Positions 52,040 through 60,012 of a stretch of DNA of 64,000 nt are shown in pieces. This DNA comes from JBHIYN01 sp041984235 (GTDB lineage Bacteria; Pseudomonadota; Gammaproteobacteria; Ga0077536): positions 1-64,000 of the forward strand of contig JBHIYN010000001.1 in assembly GCA_041984235.1 (NCBI GenBank), in the 5' to 3' direction. Both the position numbers and the translations under genes were made by a program. The notes beneath the pieces were generated by a model. It did no database searches and was not told the origin of the DNA. It saw nothing but the letters and a program-made list of their open reading frames with translations. Within the stretch, counting starts at the first letter, position 1. Each line of letters opens with the position of its first letter.

Positions 52040-53416
52040 ATGGCACGACGCAAGCGCATCTACTTCAACGCCTTCCACATGAACTGCGTGGTGCACCAGT
52101 CGCCCGGACTGTGGGTGCGCGACGACGATCACATGGTCGACTACACCGATCTCAATCAGTGGATCGAACTCGCCCGCCTGGTCGAGCGCGGCTGCTTCGA
52201 TGCGATCTTCCTCGCCGACGTGGTGGGCACCTACGACGTCTTCGGCGGCAGCCGCGATGCCGCCCTGCGTGCCGCGGCGCAGGTGCCGGTCAACGACCCC
52301 ATGCTGCTGGTGCCGGCGATGGCGGCGGCGACCGAGCATCTTGGCTTCGGCTTCACCAGCTCGATCATGCAATACCACCCGTTCACCTTCGCGCGCCTGG
52401 TGTCCACGCTTGATCACCTGACGAAGGGGCGTGTGGCGTGGAACATCGTCACCTCATACCTCGAGAGCGCCGGGCGCAGCTACGGCCTGGCAGGACTGCC
52501 GGAGCACGACGAACGCTACGCCATGGCGGACGAGTACTGCCGCGCCTGTTACCAGTTGTGGGAGGACAGCTGGGCGGACGACGCGGTGGTGCGCGATACC
52601 GAGCGCGGCGTCTACGCCGACCCGGCGCGCGTGCGCGACGTGCGCCATGACGGCCGCTACTACCGCATCGACGGCTGTCACCTGTCGGAGCCGTCGCCGC
52701 AACGCACGCCGGTGCTGTTCCAGGCCGGCAGCTCCGAGCGCGGCACCGATTTCGCCGCCGGCCATGCCGAGTGCGTGTTCGTGGTCGGCTCGCGCGCGCA
52801 GATCGACGGCGAGTACGTACGTACCATTCGCGAGAAGCTCGCCGCGCGCGGGCGCCGGCCGGAAGACGTGCTCGCCTTCGCCTACATGAAGGTCATCACC
52901 GGCGGCACCGAGGAGGAAGCGCGGCGCAAGTACGATGCCTATTGCGAACAGGTGAGCTACGAGGGTGCGATGGCGCTGATGTGCGGCTGGAGCGGGGTCG
53001 ACCTTGCCGAGCTGGAGCCCGACCAGCCGATCGAGTTCGTCAGGACCAATGCCATTCGCACCTTCCTGCACAGCTTCGCCAGCGCCGACAACTCGCGCCA
53101 GTGGACCGTGCGCGACATCGCCAACTACGTCGGTATCGGTGGCGGCGGACCGGTGCTGGTCGGCGCGCCGGAGCAGATTGCCGACCAGCTCGAAGGCTGG
53201 ATAGAGGCCGGCGTCGACGGCTTCAACCTCGCTTATGCCACCACCCCGGGCTCCTTCGCTGACTTCATCGACGGCGTGGTGCCGGTACTGCAGAAGCGCG
53301 GCCGCATGCAGAGCGAGTACGCGCCCGGCACGCTGCGCGAGAAGCTCTTCCCGGGCCGCGCGGCACGCCTCGCCGAACCGCACCCGGCGGCTGCCTGCCG
53401 CCGCCCGTGGGCCTGA
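52040..53416 (+). CDS. NtaA/DszA-type FMN-dependent monooxygenase
   Basis: This 458-residue LLM-superfamily protein belongs to the nitrilotriacetate/dibenzothiophene-sulfone group: FNAFHMNCVVHQSPGLW, FDAIFLADVVGTYDV, RVAWNIVTSYLESAGRSYG, PVLFQAGSSERG. These enzymes use FMNH2 from a separate reductase, which is not in the window. The ATG at 52040 follows GGGGA by 9 bases. The paired LLM genes may oxidise successive intermediates, but no substrate can be named. Confidence 0.85.
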   Translation: MARRKRIYFNAFHMNCVVHQSPGLWVRDDDHMVDYTDLNQWIELARLVERGCFDAIFLADVVGTYDVFGGSRDAALRAAAQVPVNDPMLLVPAMAAATEHLGFGFTSSIMQYHPFTFARLVSTLDHLTKGRVAWNIVTSYLESAGRSYGLAGLPEHDERYAMADEYCRACYQLWEDSWADDAVVRDTERGVYADPARVRDVRHDGRYYRIDGCHLSEPSPQRTPVLFQAGSSERGTDFAAGHAECVFVVGSRAQIDGEYVRTIREKLAARGRRPEDVLAFAYMKVITGGTEEEARRKYDAYCEQVSYEGAMALMCGWSGVDLAELEPDQPIEFVRTNAIRTFLHSFASADNSRQWTVRDIANYVGIGGGGPVLVGAPEQIADQLEGWIEAGVDGFNLAYATTPGSFADFIDGVVPVLQKRGRMQSEYAPGTLREKLFPGRAARLAEPHPAAACRRPWA

Positions 53417-53417
53417 G

Positions 53418-53456
53418 AAAAGGGGACATGCCACTTTTTCAAGTCCTTGATTTTCG
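53418..53456 (+). repeat. 39-base palindromic-element repeat, direct copy 1
   Basis: The unit starts AAAAGGGGACATGCCACTTT and continues with TTCAAGTCCTTGATTTTCG. It begins 1 base after the LLM gene stop. It differs from copy 2 (53465-53503) at a single position. Confidence 0.85.
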
Positions 53457-53464
53457 ATGGCGGG

Positions 53465-53581
53465 AAAAGGGGACATGCCACATTTTCAAGTCCTTGATTT
53501 TCGTATCAGGCTCAAATGTCGGCGATATCAAATCGCATCGTTCGAAAATCAGGGACTTGAAAATGTGGCATGTCCCCTTAA
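53465..53581. repeat. 39-base repeat copy 2 and its inverted copy 3 forming a long hairpin
   Basis: Copy 2 (53465-53503) and an inverted copy (53543-53581, starting CGAAAATCAGGGACTTG) can pair over about 39 bases with three mismatches, around a 39-base A/T-rich loop. Together with copy 1 this forms a BIME-like cluster. It shares the AAAAGGGGACA core with the 30-kb array but has a different palindrome centre (ATGCC versus GTCCC). It fills the gap before the EamA gene. Confidence 0.85.
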
Positions 53582-53598
53582 CCGCCTGAGGAGCGGGC

Positions 53599-54522
53599 TT
53601 GGAACTCATCTGGATTCCGATCAGCGTCTTCGCCGCGCTCATGCAGTCGGTGCGCACGGCCGCGCAGAAGACGCTGAACGCGCGCCTGTCGACCATGGGC
53701 ACGACCTACGTACGGTCGCTGTTTGGGTTGCCGTTCCTGGTCCTGTTCCTGGCCGGGGTGATGGCGATGGGCGGGGAGGGCTGGCCGGCCTGGCGCGCGG
53801 ATTTCTTCGTCTTCTGCGCCATCGGCGGGCTCGCCCAGGTGTTGGCAACGGCACTGCTGATTCGCTTGTTCACGCTCCGCACCTTCGCCGTCGGCAGCAT
53901 GCTGATCAAGAGCGACGTGCTGATGACCGCGCTGATCGGCAGCGTCTGGTTTTCCGAGAACCTGTCGGCGACCGGCTGGCTGGCGCTGCTGGTGGTGATG
54001 GCGGGCGTCGGCATCCTGCTGGCCGGCAAGTTCGGTGCGGCCGCGCTGCACCCCGAGGGCGAGACCGCGTGGCAGATCCTCGGCGGGCGCGCCACGCGGG
54101 TCGCGCTCGGCTGCGCACTGATGTTCACCTTCTCCTACCTGTTCATCCGCGAGGCGACCCTGGTGCTGGGGCCCGGCGGCTTCCTGTGGCGCGGCGGCTG
54201 GACGGTGGTGGTGGTGACGACCATGCAGGTGATCGGTCTCGGCGCCTGGCTGGCCTGGCGCGAGCCGCGCGTGTTCGGGCAGCTCTGGCCCAACCGGCGC
54301 ATCATCGCGTTCATCGGCCTGACCAGCGCGCTCGGCTCGATCGGCTGGTTCACCGCTTTCGCGCTGGAGAACGCGTCCTACGTGCGCGCGGTGGCGCAGG
54401 TCGAGGCGATCTTCACGCTGCTGATCTCCTGGCTCTATTTTCGCGAGGCCATCAACCGTACCGAGCTCGCCGGTATCGCCGCCATGGTGGCCGGCGTGCT
54501 GATGTTCCGGCTGGTCGCTTAA
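53599..54522 (+). CDS. EamA/DMT-family transporter
   Basis: This 307-residue protein has ten hydrophobic segments in two EamA halves, for example FVFCAIGGLAQVLATALLIR and AQVEAIFTLLISWLYFREAI near the end. It probably exports or imports a small metabolite such as an amino acid or nucleotide-linked compound. It begins with TTG at 53599, with GAGGAG 6 bases upstream. It is preceded by the repeat cluster and followed exactly by the hairpin at 54523-54585. Confidence 0.85.
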   Translation: MELIWIPISVFAALMQSVRTAAQKTLNARLSTMGTTYVRSLFGLPFLVLFLAGVMAMGGEGWPAWRADFFVFCAIGGLAQVLATALLIRLFTLRTFAVGSMLIKSDVLMTALIGSVWFSENLSATGWLALLVVMAGVGILLAGKFGAAALHPEGETAWQILGGRATRVALGCALMFTFSYLFIREATLVLGPGGFLWRGGWTVVVVTTMQVIGLGAWLAWREPRVFGQLWPNRRIIAFIGLTSALGSIGWFTAFALENASYVRAVAQVEAIFTLLISWLYFREAINRTELAGIAAMVAGVLMFRLVA

Positions 54523-54585
54523 GGAAGCTCTGAACAAGTCCGAATCGAGCACAAGCTGCGCGACCCAGGCTTGTTCAGAGCTTCC
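54523..54585. terminator. 16-bp perfect inverted repeat filling the gap between two stop codons (terminator or MITE-like)
   Basis: GGAAGCTCTGAACAAG (54523-54538) is exactly mirrored by CTTGTTCAGAGCTTCC (54570-54585) around a 31-base loop. The whole 63-base gap between the convergent EamA and AraC genes is this element: it starts right after one TAA and ends right before the other TAG. It could end transcription from both sides. The long loop and clean ends also suggest a small transposon relic. Confidence 0.65.
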
Positions 54586-55473
54586 CTAACGTGCTGCTTC
54601 GCGCCTCAGCGCGCCCGGCGTGACGCCGAGCCGCGCGCGGAACAGCCGCGTCATGTGCGCCTGGTCGCTGAAACCGCAGGCCGCCGCGATCTGCTTCAGC
54701 GCGCGGTCGGAGCTGACGATCATCAGGCGTGCGCGCTCGAGCCGGCGGCCGATCACGTAGTGGTAGGGCGCCGAACCGAAGGTAGCGCGAAAGCGGCGGT
54801 TGAAGGCGGCGAGCCCGAGGCCGGCGACCGCGGCGAGCGCGCCGAGCTCGATGTTGTGCTCGAGGTGGCTCTCGACGTAATCGACGACGCGCTGCTTCTG
54901 CACCGTACTGAGACGGCTGCCGTCGTCGCGCTCGTCGAAGCTGACCGAGGAATAGTGACGCAGCAGGTGCAACGCAAGCTGCGCGCCGACCGCCTCGACG
55001 TAGAGGGCACCGCCTAGGGCGGCACCAGCCGCCTCGCGCCGTATGGCCTCCACCGCGCCGGTGATCAGCGGATCCTCGACATTGAGCACGTCGCGCAGGC
55101 GCACCTCGCACACGCTGCGATCCAGTGCTTCGCTGGCGAGCCGGGTCAGCAGGGCATCCGACAGGTAGATGTGGCAGACGTCGATGTGTTCGGACCAGTT
55201 CCAGTCGGAGCGTTGCGCGCGGGTCAGCAGGGAAATGCTGCCGGGCGCGCACTGCGTCTGCTGCCACGAGCCGTCGAAGCGTCGCTCCATCGGGGTGTCG
55301 CCGCGCTTGTAGGAGACGATCATGTGGTCCCGCATCGGCGGAATGAACACGTCCTGGCCGAGGTAGCGGTAGCCGCGCAGGCCGACGTCCCGCCAGCCCA
55401 GGCCGTCGCTTGCGGCGATCACTTCTCCCGGCACCCAGCGCGGCAATTGCTGCGGGGTAATCAGCTCTGCCAT
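54586..55473 (-). CDS. AraC/XylS-family transcriptional regulator
   Basis: This 295-residue protein has an N-terminal sensing domain and a C-terminal double helix-turn-helix: IELGALAAVAGLGLAAFNRR, then ERARLMIVSSDRALKQIAAA and CGFSDQAHMTRLFRARLGVT. It is divergent from the BVMO at 55770. Direct repeats of the kind bound by AraC proteins lie between them, so it most likely activates that gene in response to its substrate. Confidence 0.85.
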   Translation of the reverse strand: MAELITPQQLPRWVPGEVIAASDGLGWRDVGLRGYRYLGQDVFIPPMRDHMIVSYKRGDTPMERRFDGSWQQTQCAPGSISLLTRAQRSDWNWSEHIDVCHIYLSDALLTRLASEALDRSVCEVRLRDVLNVEDPLITGAVEAIRREAAGAALGGALYVEAVGAQLALHLLRHYSSVSFDERDDGSRLSTVQKQRVVDYVESHLEHNIELGALAAVAGLGLAAFNRRFRATFGSAPYHYVIGRRLERARLMIVSSDRALKQIAAACGFSDQAHMTRLFRARLGVTPGALRREAAR

Positions 55474-55641
55474 CGCGGGTCAGCGGCCAGCGGACGCGGC
55501 GGGAGGAGTGGTTTCGTCATGGGGAAAGCTTAGCCGAGGGACCGCACCCGGGCAATTTGATGCGCTGCAGCATCGCGCTCACGTACGGCGCCGCGGGCGT
55601 GCGCCGCGGCCGCTCGTACTGGCCGCGGCGCACGCAATTTT

Positions 55642-55678
55642 GTTCAATAAACGGATCGTTTTCGTTCAATCGGCGGAT
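55642..55678 (+). promoter_or_regulatory. two direct repeats, probable AraC-type operator for the BVMO gene
   Basis: GTTCAATAAACGGAT (55642-55656) and GTTCAATCGGCGGAT (55664-55678) are identical at 12 of 15 positions and 22 bases apart, two helical turns. The site is 92 bases before the BVMO ATG and downstream of the divergent AraC gene's start, the usual place for an activator. Local A/T content is raised. Confidence 0.7.
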
Positions 55679-55769
55679 TGCCCGTGGCGGCATAATGTGC
55701 CCATGAACCAGCCGCCCGCGGGGTCGTCATACGCCGCCGGGCACAACCCGAGGAGAGGAGCAGAAATCA

Positions 55770-57371
55770 ATGGCTGAGCAATATGACGCAGTGATCGTCG
55801 GCGCCGGCGTGGCCGGCCTGTACCAGCTCTACCAGCTACGCGAGCGCGGGCTCAAGGTGCGCGCCTACGATGCCGCGTCCGGCGTCGGCGGCACCTGGTA
55901 CTGGAATCGCTACCCGGGCGCGAAGTTCGATTCCGAGTGTTTCATCTACCAGTACCTGTTCTCCGAGGACCTGTACAAGGGCTGGAGCTGGAGCGAGCGT
56001 TTCCCCGGCCAGCCGGAGATCGAGCGCTGGATGAATTACGTCGCCGACTCGCTCGACCTGCGCAAGGACATCCAGTTCAACACCACCATCAAGAGCGCCG
56101 TGTACGACGAATCGCGGCAGCGCTGGGACATCGAGACCGCCGACGGCACGGCCATCGAAACCCAGTACTTCATCACCTGCGCCGGTATGCTGTCGGCGCC
56201 ACTGGAGTCGGTGTTCCCGGGCCAGGAGACCTTCGAGGGCCGTATCTTTCATACCGCGCGCTGGCCGCACGAGGACATCGATCTCTCCGGCAAGCGGGTC
56301 GGCGTGATCGGTATCGGCGCTACCGGCATCCAGGTCATCCAGACCATCGCTGACCAGGTCGGGCACCTGAAAGTCTTCATTCGTACGCCGCAGTACATCA
56401 GCATGATGAAGAACCCGACCTACAGCGAGGCGGACATCGAGGCTTACCACGCGCGCTTCGAGGAGATGCGCGATTACCTGCCCAACAGCTTCAGCGGCTT
56501 CAATTTCGACCACGACAACGGCGTCTGGGCCGAGCACACCCCGGAGCAGCGTCGCGACACCTACGAGCGCATGTGGCAGGACGGCTCACTGCGCCTGTGG
56601 CTGGCGTCCTACCCCGAGATCTTCACCGAGGAGGAGGCCAGTGCCGAGATCTCCGAATTCGTGCGCGAGAAGATGCGCGAGCGGCTCAAGGACCCGGCGC
56701 TGTGCGACCTCCTGATCCCGACCGATTACGGTTTCGGTACGCACCGCGTGCCGCTGGAGTCCAACTACCTCGAGGTCTACCACCGTGACAACGTCGAGCC
56801 GGTGGGCGTGAAGGACAACCCCATCACCGAGGTCACGCCGAAGGGGCTGAAGCTTGCCGACGGTACCGTGCACGAACTGGACGTCATCATTCTCGCCACC
56901 GGCTTCGATGCCGGCTCCGGCGCACTGACCCGTATCGACATCCGCGGCCGCGGCGGGCGCTCTCTAAAGGACGAATGGAGCAGGGACATCCGCACCGCCA
57001 TGGGGCTCGCGGTCCACGGTTACCCCAACCTGTTCACCACCGGCGCACCGCTGGCGCCGTCGGCGGCGCTGTGCAACATGACCACCTGCCTGCAGCAGCA
57101 GACCGAGTGGATCACGGCCTGCATCGAGCACGCGCGCAGCAACGACGTGAACGAGGTCGAGGCCTCGCGCGAGCTGCAGGACGAGTGGGTCGAGCACCAC
57201 GACACCATCGCCAACCAGACCCTCGTGACCAAGACCAACTCCTGGTACATGGGCTCCAACATCGACGGCAAGCCGCGCCGCCTGCTGTCCTACATCGGCG
57301 GCGTCGGACAATACCGGCAGAAGTGCATCGAGGTTGCCGAGCAGGGCTACCGCGGCTTCGTCATGCAGTAG
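55770..57371 (+). CDS. flavin-dependent Baeyer-Villiger monooxygenase (second copy in window)
   Basis: This 533-residue FAD/NADPH enzyme has VGAGVAGLYQLYQL, GGTWYWNRYPGAKFD, the fingerprint FEGRIFHTARWPHE, the NADPH motif VIGIGATGIQV, and ATGFDAGSGAL. It has the same architecture and length as the BVMO at 24132-25733 but much divergence. A GAGGAG-type ribosome site precedes the ATG. It is probably controlled by the divergent AraC regulator. A cyclic ketone or steroid ketone is a plausible substrate given the neighbours. Confidence 0.9.
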   Translation: MAEQYDAVIVGAGVAGLYQLYQLRERGLKVRAYDAASGVGGTWYWNRYPGAKFDSECFIYQYLFSEDLYKGWSWSERFPGQPEIERWMNYVADSLDLRKDIQFNTTIKSAVYDESRQRWDIETADGTAIETQYFITCAGMLSAPLESVFPGQETFEGRIFHTARWPHEDIDLSGKRVGVIGIGATGIQVIQTIADQVGHLKVFIRTPQYISMMKNPTYSEADIEAYHARFEEMRDYLPNSFSGFNFDHDNGVWAEHTPEQRRDTYERMWQDGSLRLWLASYPEIFTEEEASAEISEFVREKMRERLKDPALCDLLIPTDYGFGTHRVPLESNYLEVYHRDNVEPVGVKDNPITEVTPKGLKLADGTVHELDVIILATGFDAGSGALTRIDIRGRGGRSLKDEWSRDIRTAMGLAVHGYPNLFTTGAPLAPSAALCNMTTCLQQQTEWITACIEHARSNDVNEVEASRELQDEWVEHHDTIANQTLVTKTNSWYMGSNIDGKPRRLLSYIGGVGQYRQKCIEVAEQGYRGFVMQ

Positions 57372-57433
57372 GCGCTGCCCGGGTCATTTTCGTCGCCCAC
57401 CGCCGGACCGCACGGCCCGGCGGTGGGCGACGC

Positions 57434-58033
57434 TCACTCGTGCAGCGTGCGGTAGAGGGTGTTCTTCGGCGCGGCGAACACGCGCCGCACCAGTGGCGCG
57501 AACAGGTCGAGGTCGAGGCGCGGCTTGTCGGCGTCGAAGGCCGGGTCGTCGTACTTCGCGATGAACTCGGCGGTGTACTCGAACCACGGTGAGTCGCGGT
57601 ACTGGTCACGCATGTTGCGGTCCATGCCGAGGTGGTGGAAGAAGTTGTAGCCCTGGAAGATCCCGTGGTGCTTGATCATCCAGTGGTTGGCCTCGCTCAC
57701 GTAGGGGTAGAGGATGGCCGCGGCGACGTCCGGATGGTTGGCCGAGCCGAGCGTGTCACCGATGTCGTGGAGCAGGGCGCAGACCACGTACTCCTCGTCG
57801 CGCCCGTCCTCGGCGGCGAGCTCGGCGGTTTGCAGGCTGTGCTGCAGGCGGTCGACCGGAAAGCCACCGTAGTCGCTGTCGAGCAGGCGCAGGTGGGCGA
57901 GGATGCGATCGGGCAGGCCGGCGAAGTAGCGCCGGTGCTCGTCGCAGATGGCGGTCCAGTCCTCGGCCGTGCTGGTCGACAGCGACTTGAACGTGGGTCG
58001 TGCGGTGGCGGTTGCGGCGGGATTGGCGCTCAT
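57434..58033 (-). CDS. HD-domain protein (PhnZ/MIOX-like)
   Basis: This 199-residue HD-superfamily protein has DRLQHSLQTAELAAEDG, the HD pair in ALLHDIGD, and further histidines in YVSEANHWMIKHHGIFQGYN. Spacing resembles the mixed-valent di-iron oxygenase subset (PhnZ, myo-inositol oxygenase) as well as phosphohydrolases, so the reaction may be oxidative. It follows the OsmC gene by 11 bases and is convergent with the BVMO gene. Confidence 0.7.
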   Translation of the reverse strand: MSANPAATATARPTFKSLSTSTAEDWTAICDEHRRYFAGLPDRILAHLRLLDSDYGGFPVDRLQHSLQTAELAAEDGRDEEYVVCALLHDIGDTLGSANHPDVAAAILYPYVSEANHWMIKHHGIFQGYNFFHHLGMDRNMRDQYRDSPWFEYTAEFIAKYDDPAFDADKPRLDLDLFAPLVRRVFAAPKNTLYRTLHE

Positions 58034-58044
58034 GGCGTGGTCCT

Positions 58045-58551
58045 TCAGTCGAGGGTGGTCGAGACGGTGATGTGCGGGCGGTTCGTGATCGTTTGCAGCA
58101 CCACGCAGTAGCGCTCGGTGAGCTGCACGATCTTGTCCAGTGTCTCGCGCGGGGCATCGGCGGCAATGTCGAATACCAGGCGGATGTCGCGGAAGCCGAC
58201 CGCGGCGTCCTTGGCCACGCCCAGCGTGCCACGGAAGTCGAGGTCGCCCTCGGCGCGCACGGTCGAGCGCGTCAGGCTGACGCCAAAGGCGGTGGCAACG
58301 GCCTGCAGCGTGACCCCGGCGCAGGCCGCCAGTGCTTCGAGCAGCATGTCGCCGGAGCAGGCCTGCGCGCCGCTGCCGCCCGTCGCCGGGTGCAGTCCGG
58401 CCTCGATCAGGCCCTTGCCGGTTTCGAGCCGGCAGGCGACGCCGTCGACGCCGTTGGACTCGGCGCTGAGCGTCACCAGCGCGCTGTCCGGATCGTCGCG
58501 GTAGCGTTCCTTGATCGGGGCCTGCAGGGTCTTGAGCGCTTCAGAATCCAT
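58045..58551 (-). CDS. OsmC-family protein
   Basis: This 168-residue OsmC/Ohr-like protein contains the segment CSGDMLLEALAACAGVTLQA with the family's conserved cysteine and helix, then a C-terminal beta domain (LVFDIAADAPRETLDKIVQL and ERYCVVLQTI). Members reduce organic hydroperoxides with a cysteine pair. The ATG at 58551 is preferred, with GAGGA 9 bases upstream; a longer frame upstream would overlap the PPOX gene. Placed between PPOX and HD genes on one strand. Confidence 0.8.
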   Translation of the reverse strand: MDSEALKTLQAPIKERYRDDPDSALVTLSAESNGVDGVACRLETGKGLIEAGLHPATGGSGAQACSGDMLLEALAACAGVTLQAVATAFGVSLTRSTVRAEGDLDFRGTLGVAKDAAVGFRDIRLVFDIAADAPRETLDKIVQLTERYCVVLQTITNRPHITVSTTLD

Positions 58552-58567
58552 GCCGTCGTGTCCTCGT

Positions 58568-59053
58568 TCAGTAGATGCCGCCGAGCTTCGCGTGGTCCCA
58601 CGAGACGTAGCGGTCGGGTCGGAAGCGTAACACCAGGCGCTTGGCCGCGCGCCGTGCGGCGGCGGCGGCGAACGTGCGGTCGTCCTCCGCGCTGGTGACG
58701 ATGCCGCGCACGGCATTGGAGTGTTGCCGGCAGGCGGCCATGCAGGCGGCGGTTGCCTCGTCGTCGGTAACGATCTCGGCGCTGGCATAGACCAGCACCG
58801 AGCGCAGCGCCTCGTAGGCGCTGCCGCTCTCCACCAGCAGCGTTGCGCGTGGATCGCGTTCGAGATTGCGCACCTTCTGGCTGCGGGCGTAGGTGGTCAT
58901 GGCGATGGCACGGTCGGCCTCCACGCAGAAGTGCATGGGCATGGGGTGCGGGTAACCGTCGGGCCCGTTGGAAACGACGATCATGGTCAGCTGCGCGGCG
59001 AGATAGGCGTCGATCTCGGCCTGCGTCATGGCAATCTGGCGGCGGCGGGACAT
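58568..59053 (-). CDS. pyridoxamine-5'-phosphate-oxidase-fold (PPOX) flavin protein
   Basis: This 161-residue split-barrel protein reads DGYPHPMPMHFCVEADRAIA, then SQKVRNLERDPRATLLVESG and VRGIVTSAEDD, typical of PPOX-family FMN, F420 or heme-binding reductases. No specific substrate can be assigned. It is the first gene of a PPOX-OsmC-HD run on the minus strand, and its upstream region faces the Fur-box-like site at 59113. Confidence 0.8.
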   Translation of the reverse strand: MSRRRQIAMTQAEIDAYLAAQLTMIVVSNGPDGYPHPMPMHFCVEADRAIAMTTYARSQKVRNLERDPRATLLVESGSAYEALRSVLVYASAEIVTDDEATAACMAACRQHSNAVRGIVTSAEDDRTFAAAAARRAAKRLVLRFRPDRYVSWDHAKLGGIY

Positions 59054-59112
59054 GCGTGACCCCGGGGATGTCGGATCGCCGGCATGCTAACGCGGGGAAT
59101 CCGGATATTTTG

Positions 59113-59133
59113 TAATTGATAATCGTTCGCATT
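59113..59133. promoter_or_regulatory. Fur-box-like site
   Basis: TAATTGATAATCGTTCGCAT, ending in a further T, closely follows the classic Fur box (GATAATGATAATCATTATC), especially TGATAATCGTTCGCATT. The A/T-rich patch lies between divergent genes, 30 bases before the start at 59163. It suggests iron-dependent repression of the plus-strand genes, and possibly of the PPOX gene. Confidence 0.65.
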
Positions 59134-59162
59134 TTAATTACCGTGGGTCACCCCTGACCGAC

Positions 59163-59654
59163 ATGGAGCCCCGCCGCCCGATGCGCGCCTCGATATCGAC
59201 CTTTCCCGCACGCCCGCGAACCGCCGCGTCGGCCGCCCGCCCGTACCCCGTGCGGCCGCACGATCCGCGCGACCGCATCGTCGTCGAACGTCTCGACGGT
59301 GGCCGTTGCGGCAATCCGCTGAGTGCGTGGGAGGCGCGGGTGTTCGACCCGGCCGGCCCCTTTCACGTCTACTTCCTGGGGCGCAACCTGCTGCACCTGC
59401 AACTGTGGCAGCCGTGGTTCGGGATCTCGATCCTGACCCCGTCGCGCCTCACCGGCGGGCGCTGGGAAGCGTGGCCGGTGCGCGGCTGGAAATCCGGTGC
59501 GCTCGACTACGCGTCGCTCACCGCCGCACTCACCCGCGAGTTCGCCGTGGCGCTGCCGGCGCTTGCCGCCGTGGACGCATGCTGCGCGCGCTGGGTGGCG
59601 ACACCGGAAGCGGCGCTGCGCCGCCGCGAAGCGCGCGCCGGCACCCTGCACTGA
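59163..59654 (+). CDS. hypothetical protein, probably iron-regulated
   Basis: I do not recognise this 163-residue protein. The N-terminal 40 residues are basic and Pro/Arg-rich with no clear signal peptide. The rest is Trp-rich (HVYFLGRNLLHLQLWQPWFG, then RWEAWPVRGWKSGALDY) and ends with a cysteine pair region (VDACCARWV). It starts 30 bases after a Fur-box-like site and is followed by another small gene 45 bases downstream, so the two probably form an iron-responsive unit. Confidence 0.6.
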   Translation: MEPRRPMRASISTFPARPRTAASAARPYPVRPHDPRDRIVVERLDGGRCGNPLSAWEARVFDPAGPFHVYFLGRNLLHLQLWQPWFGISILTPSRLTGGRWEAWPVRGWKSGALDYASLTAALTREFAVALPALAAVDACCARWVATPEAALRRREARAGTLH

Positions 59655-59699
59655 GGCGCAGCCTCATCCAGTCCCGATTCCGAGCGAGGAGGAAATCCG

Positions 59700-59999
59700 A
59701 TGTCCGAATCCTGCGTCGTCAAACAGATCCTGCATGACAAGGTGGATCCCAACGACCTGCCCATCGAGGCGCTGCACGCGAGCTGCCTGCGCATGATGAC
59801 CCACTTCGTGCAGCATCCGTCGCCCGACCTCGCGCGTGCCGTGATACGCATGCTGACCGCGCTCGGCGAACACGGCGGCGGCTTCCGTCCACCGTCCGGG
59901 GTCAACGTCTACCAGCAGGCCGCCTTCGCCTGGCAGGCGGTGCTGCACGACGCGTTTACGGCCGCGCCGGACGGCAGCCGCCCGCCACTGGTGCACTGA
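59700..59999 (+). CDS. small hypothetical protein
   Basis: This 99-residue soluble protein has a strong GAGGAGGAA ribosome site before its ATG. It contains VDPNDLPIEALHASCLRMMT and QHPSPDLARAVIRMLTALGE, suggesting a helical fold, with no signal or membrane segment. No family was recognised. It is likely co-transcribed with the gene at 59163 under the Fur-box-like site and is convergent with the DUF6607-like gene 13 bases away. Confidence 0.6.
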   Translation: MSESCVVKQILHDKVDPNDLPIEALHASCLRMMTHFVQHPSPDLARAVIRMLTALGEHGGGFRPPSGVNVYQQAAFAWQAVLHDAFTAAPDGSRPPLVH

Positions 60000-60012
60000 C
60001 GTAACAGCCCGC

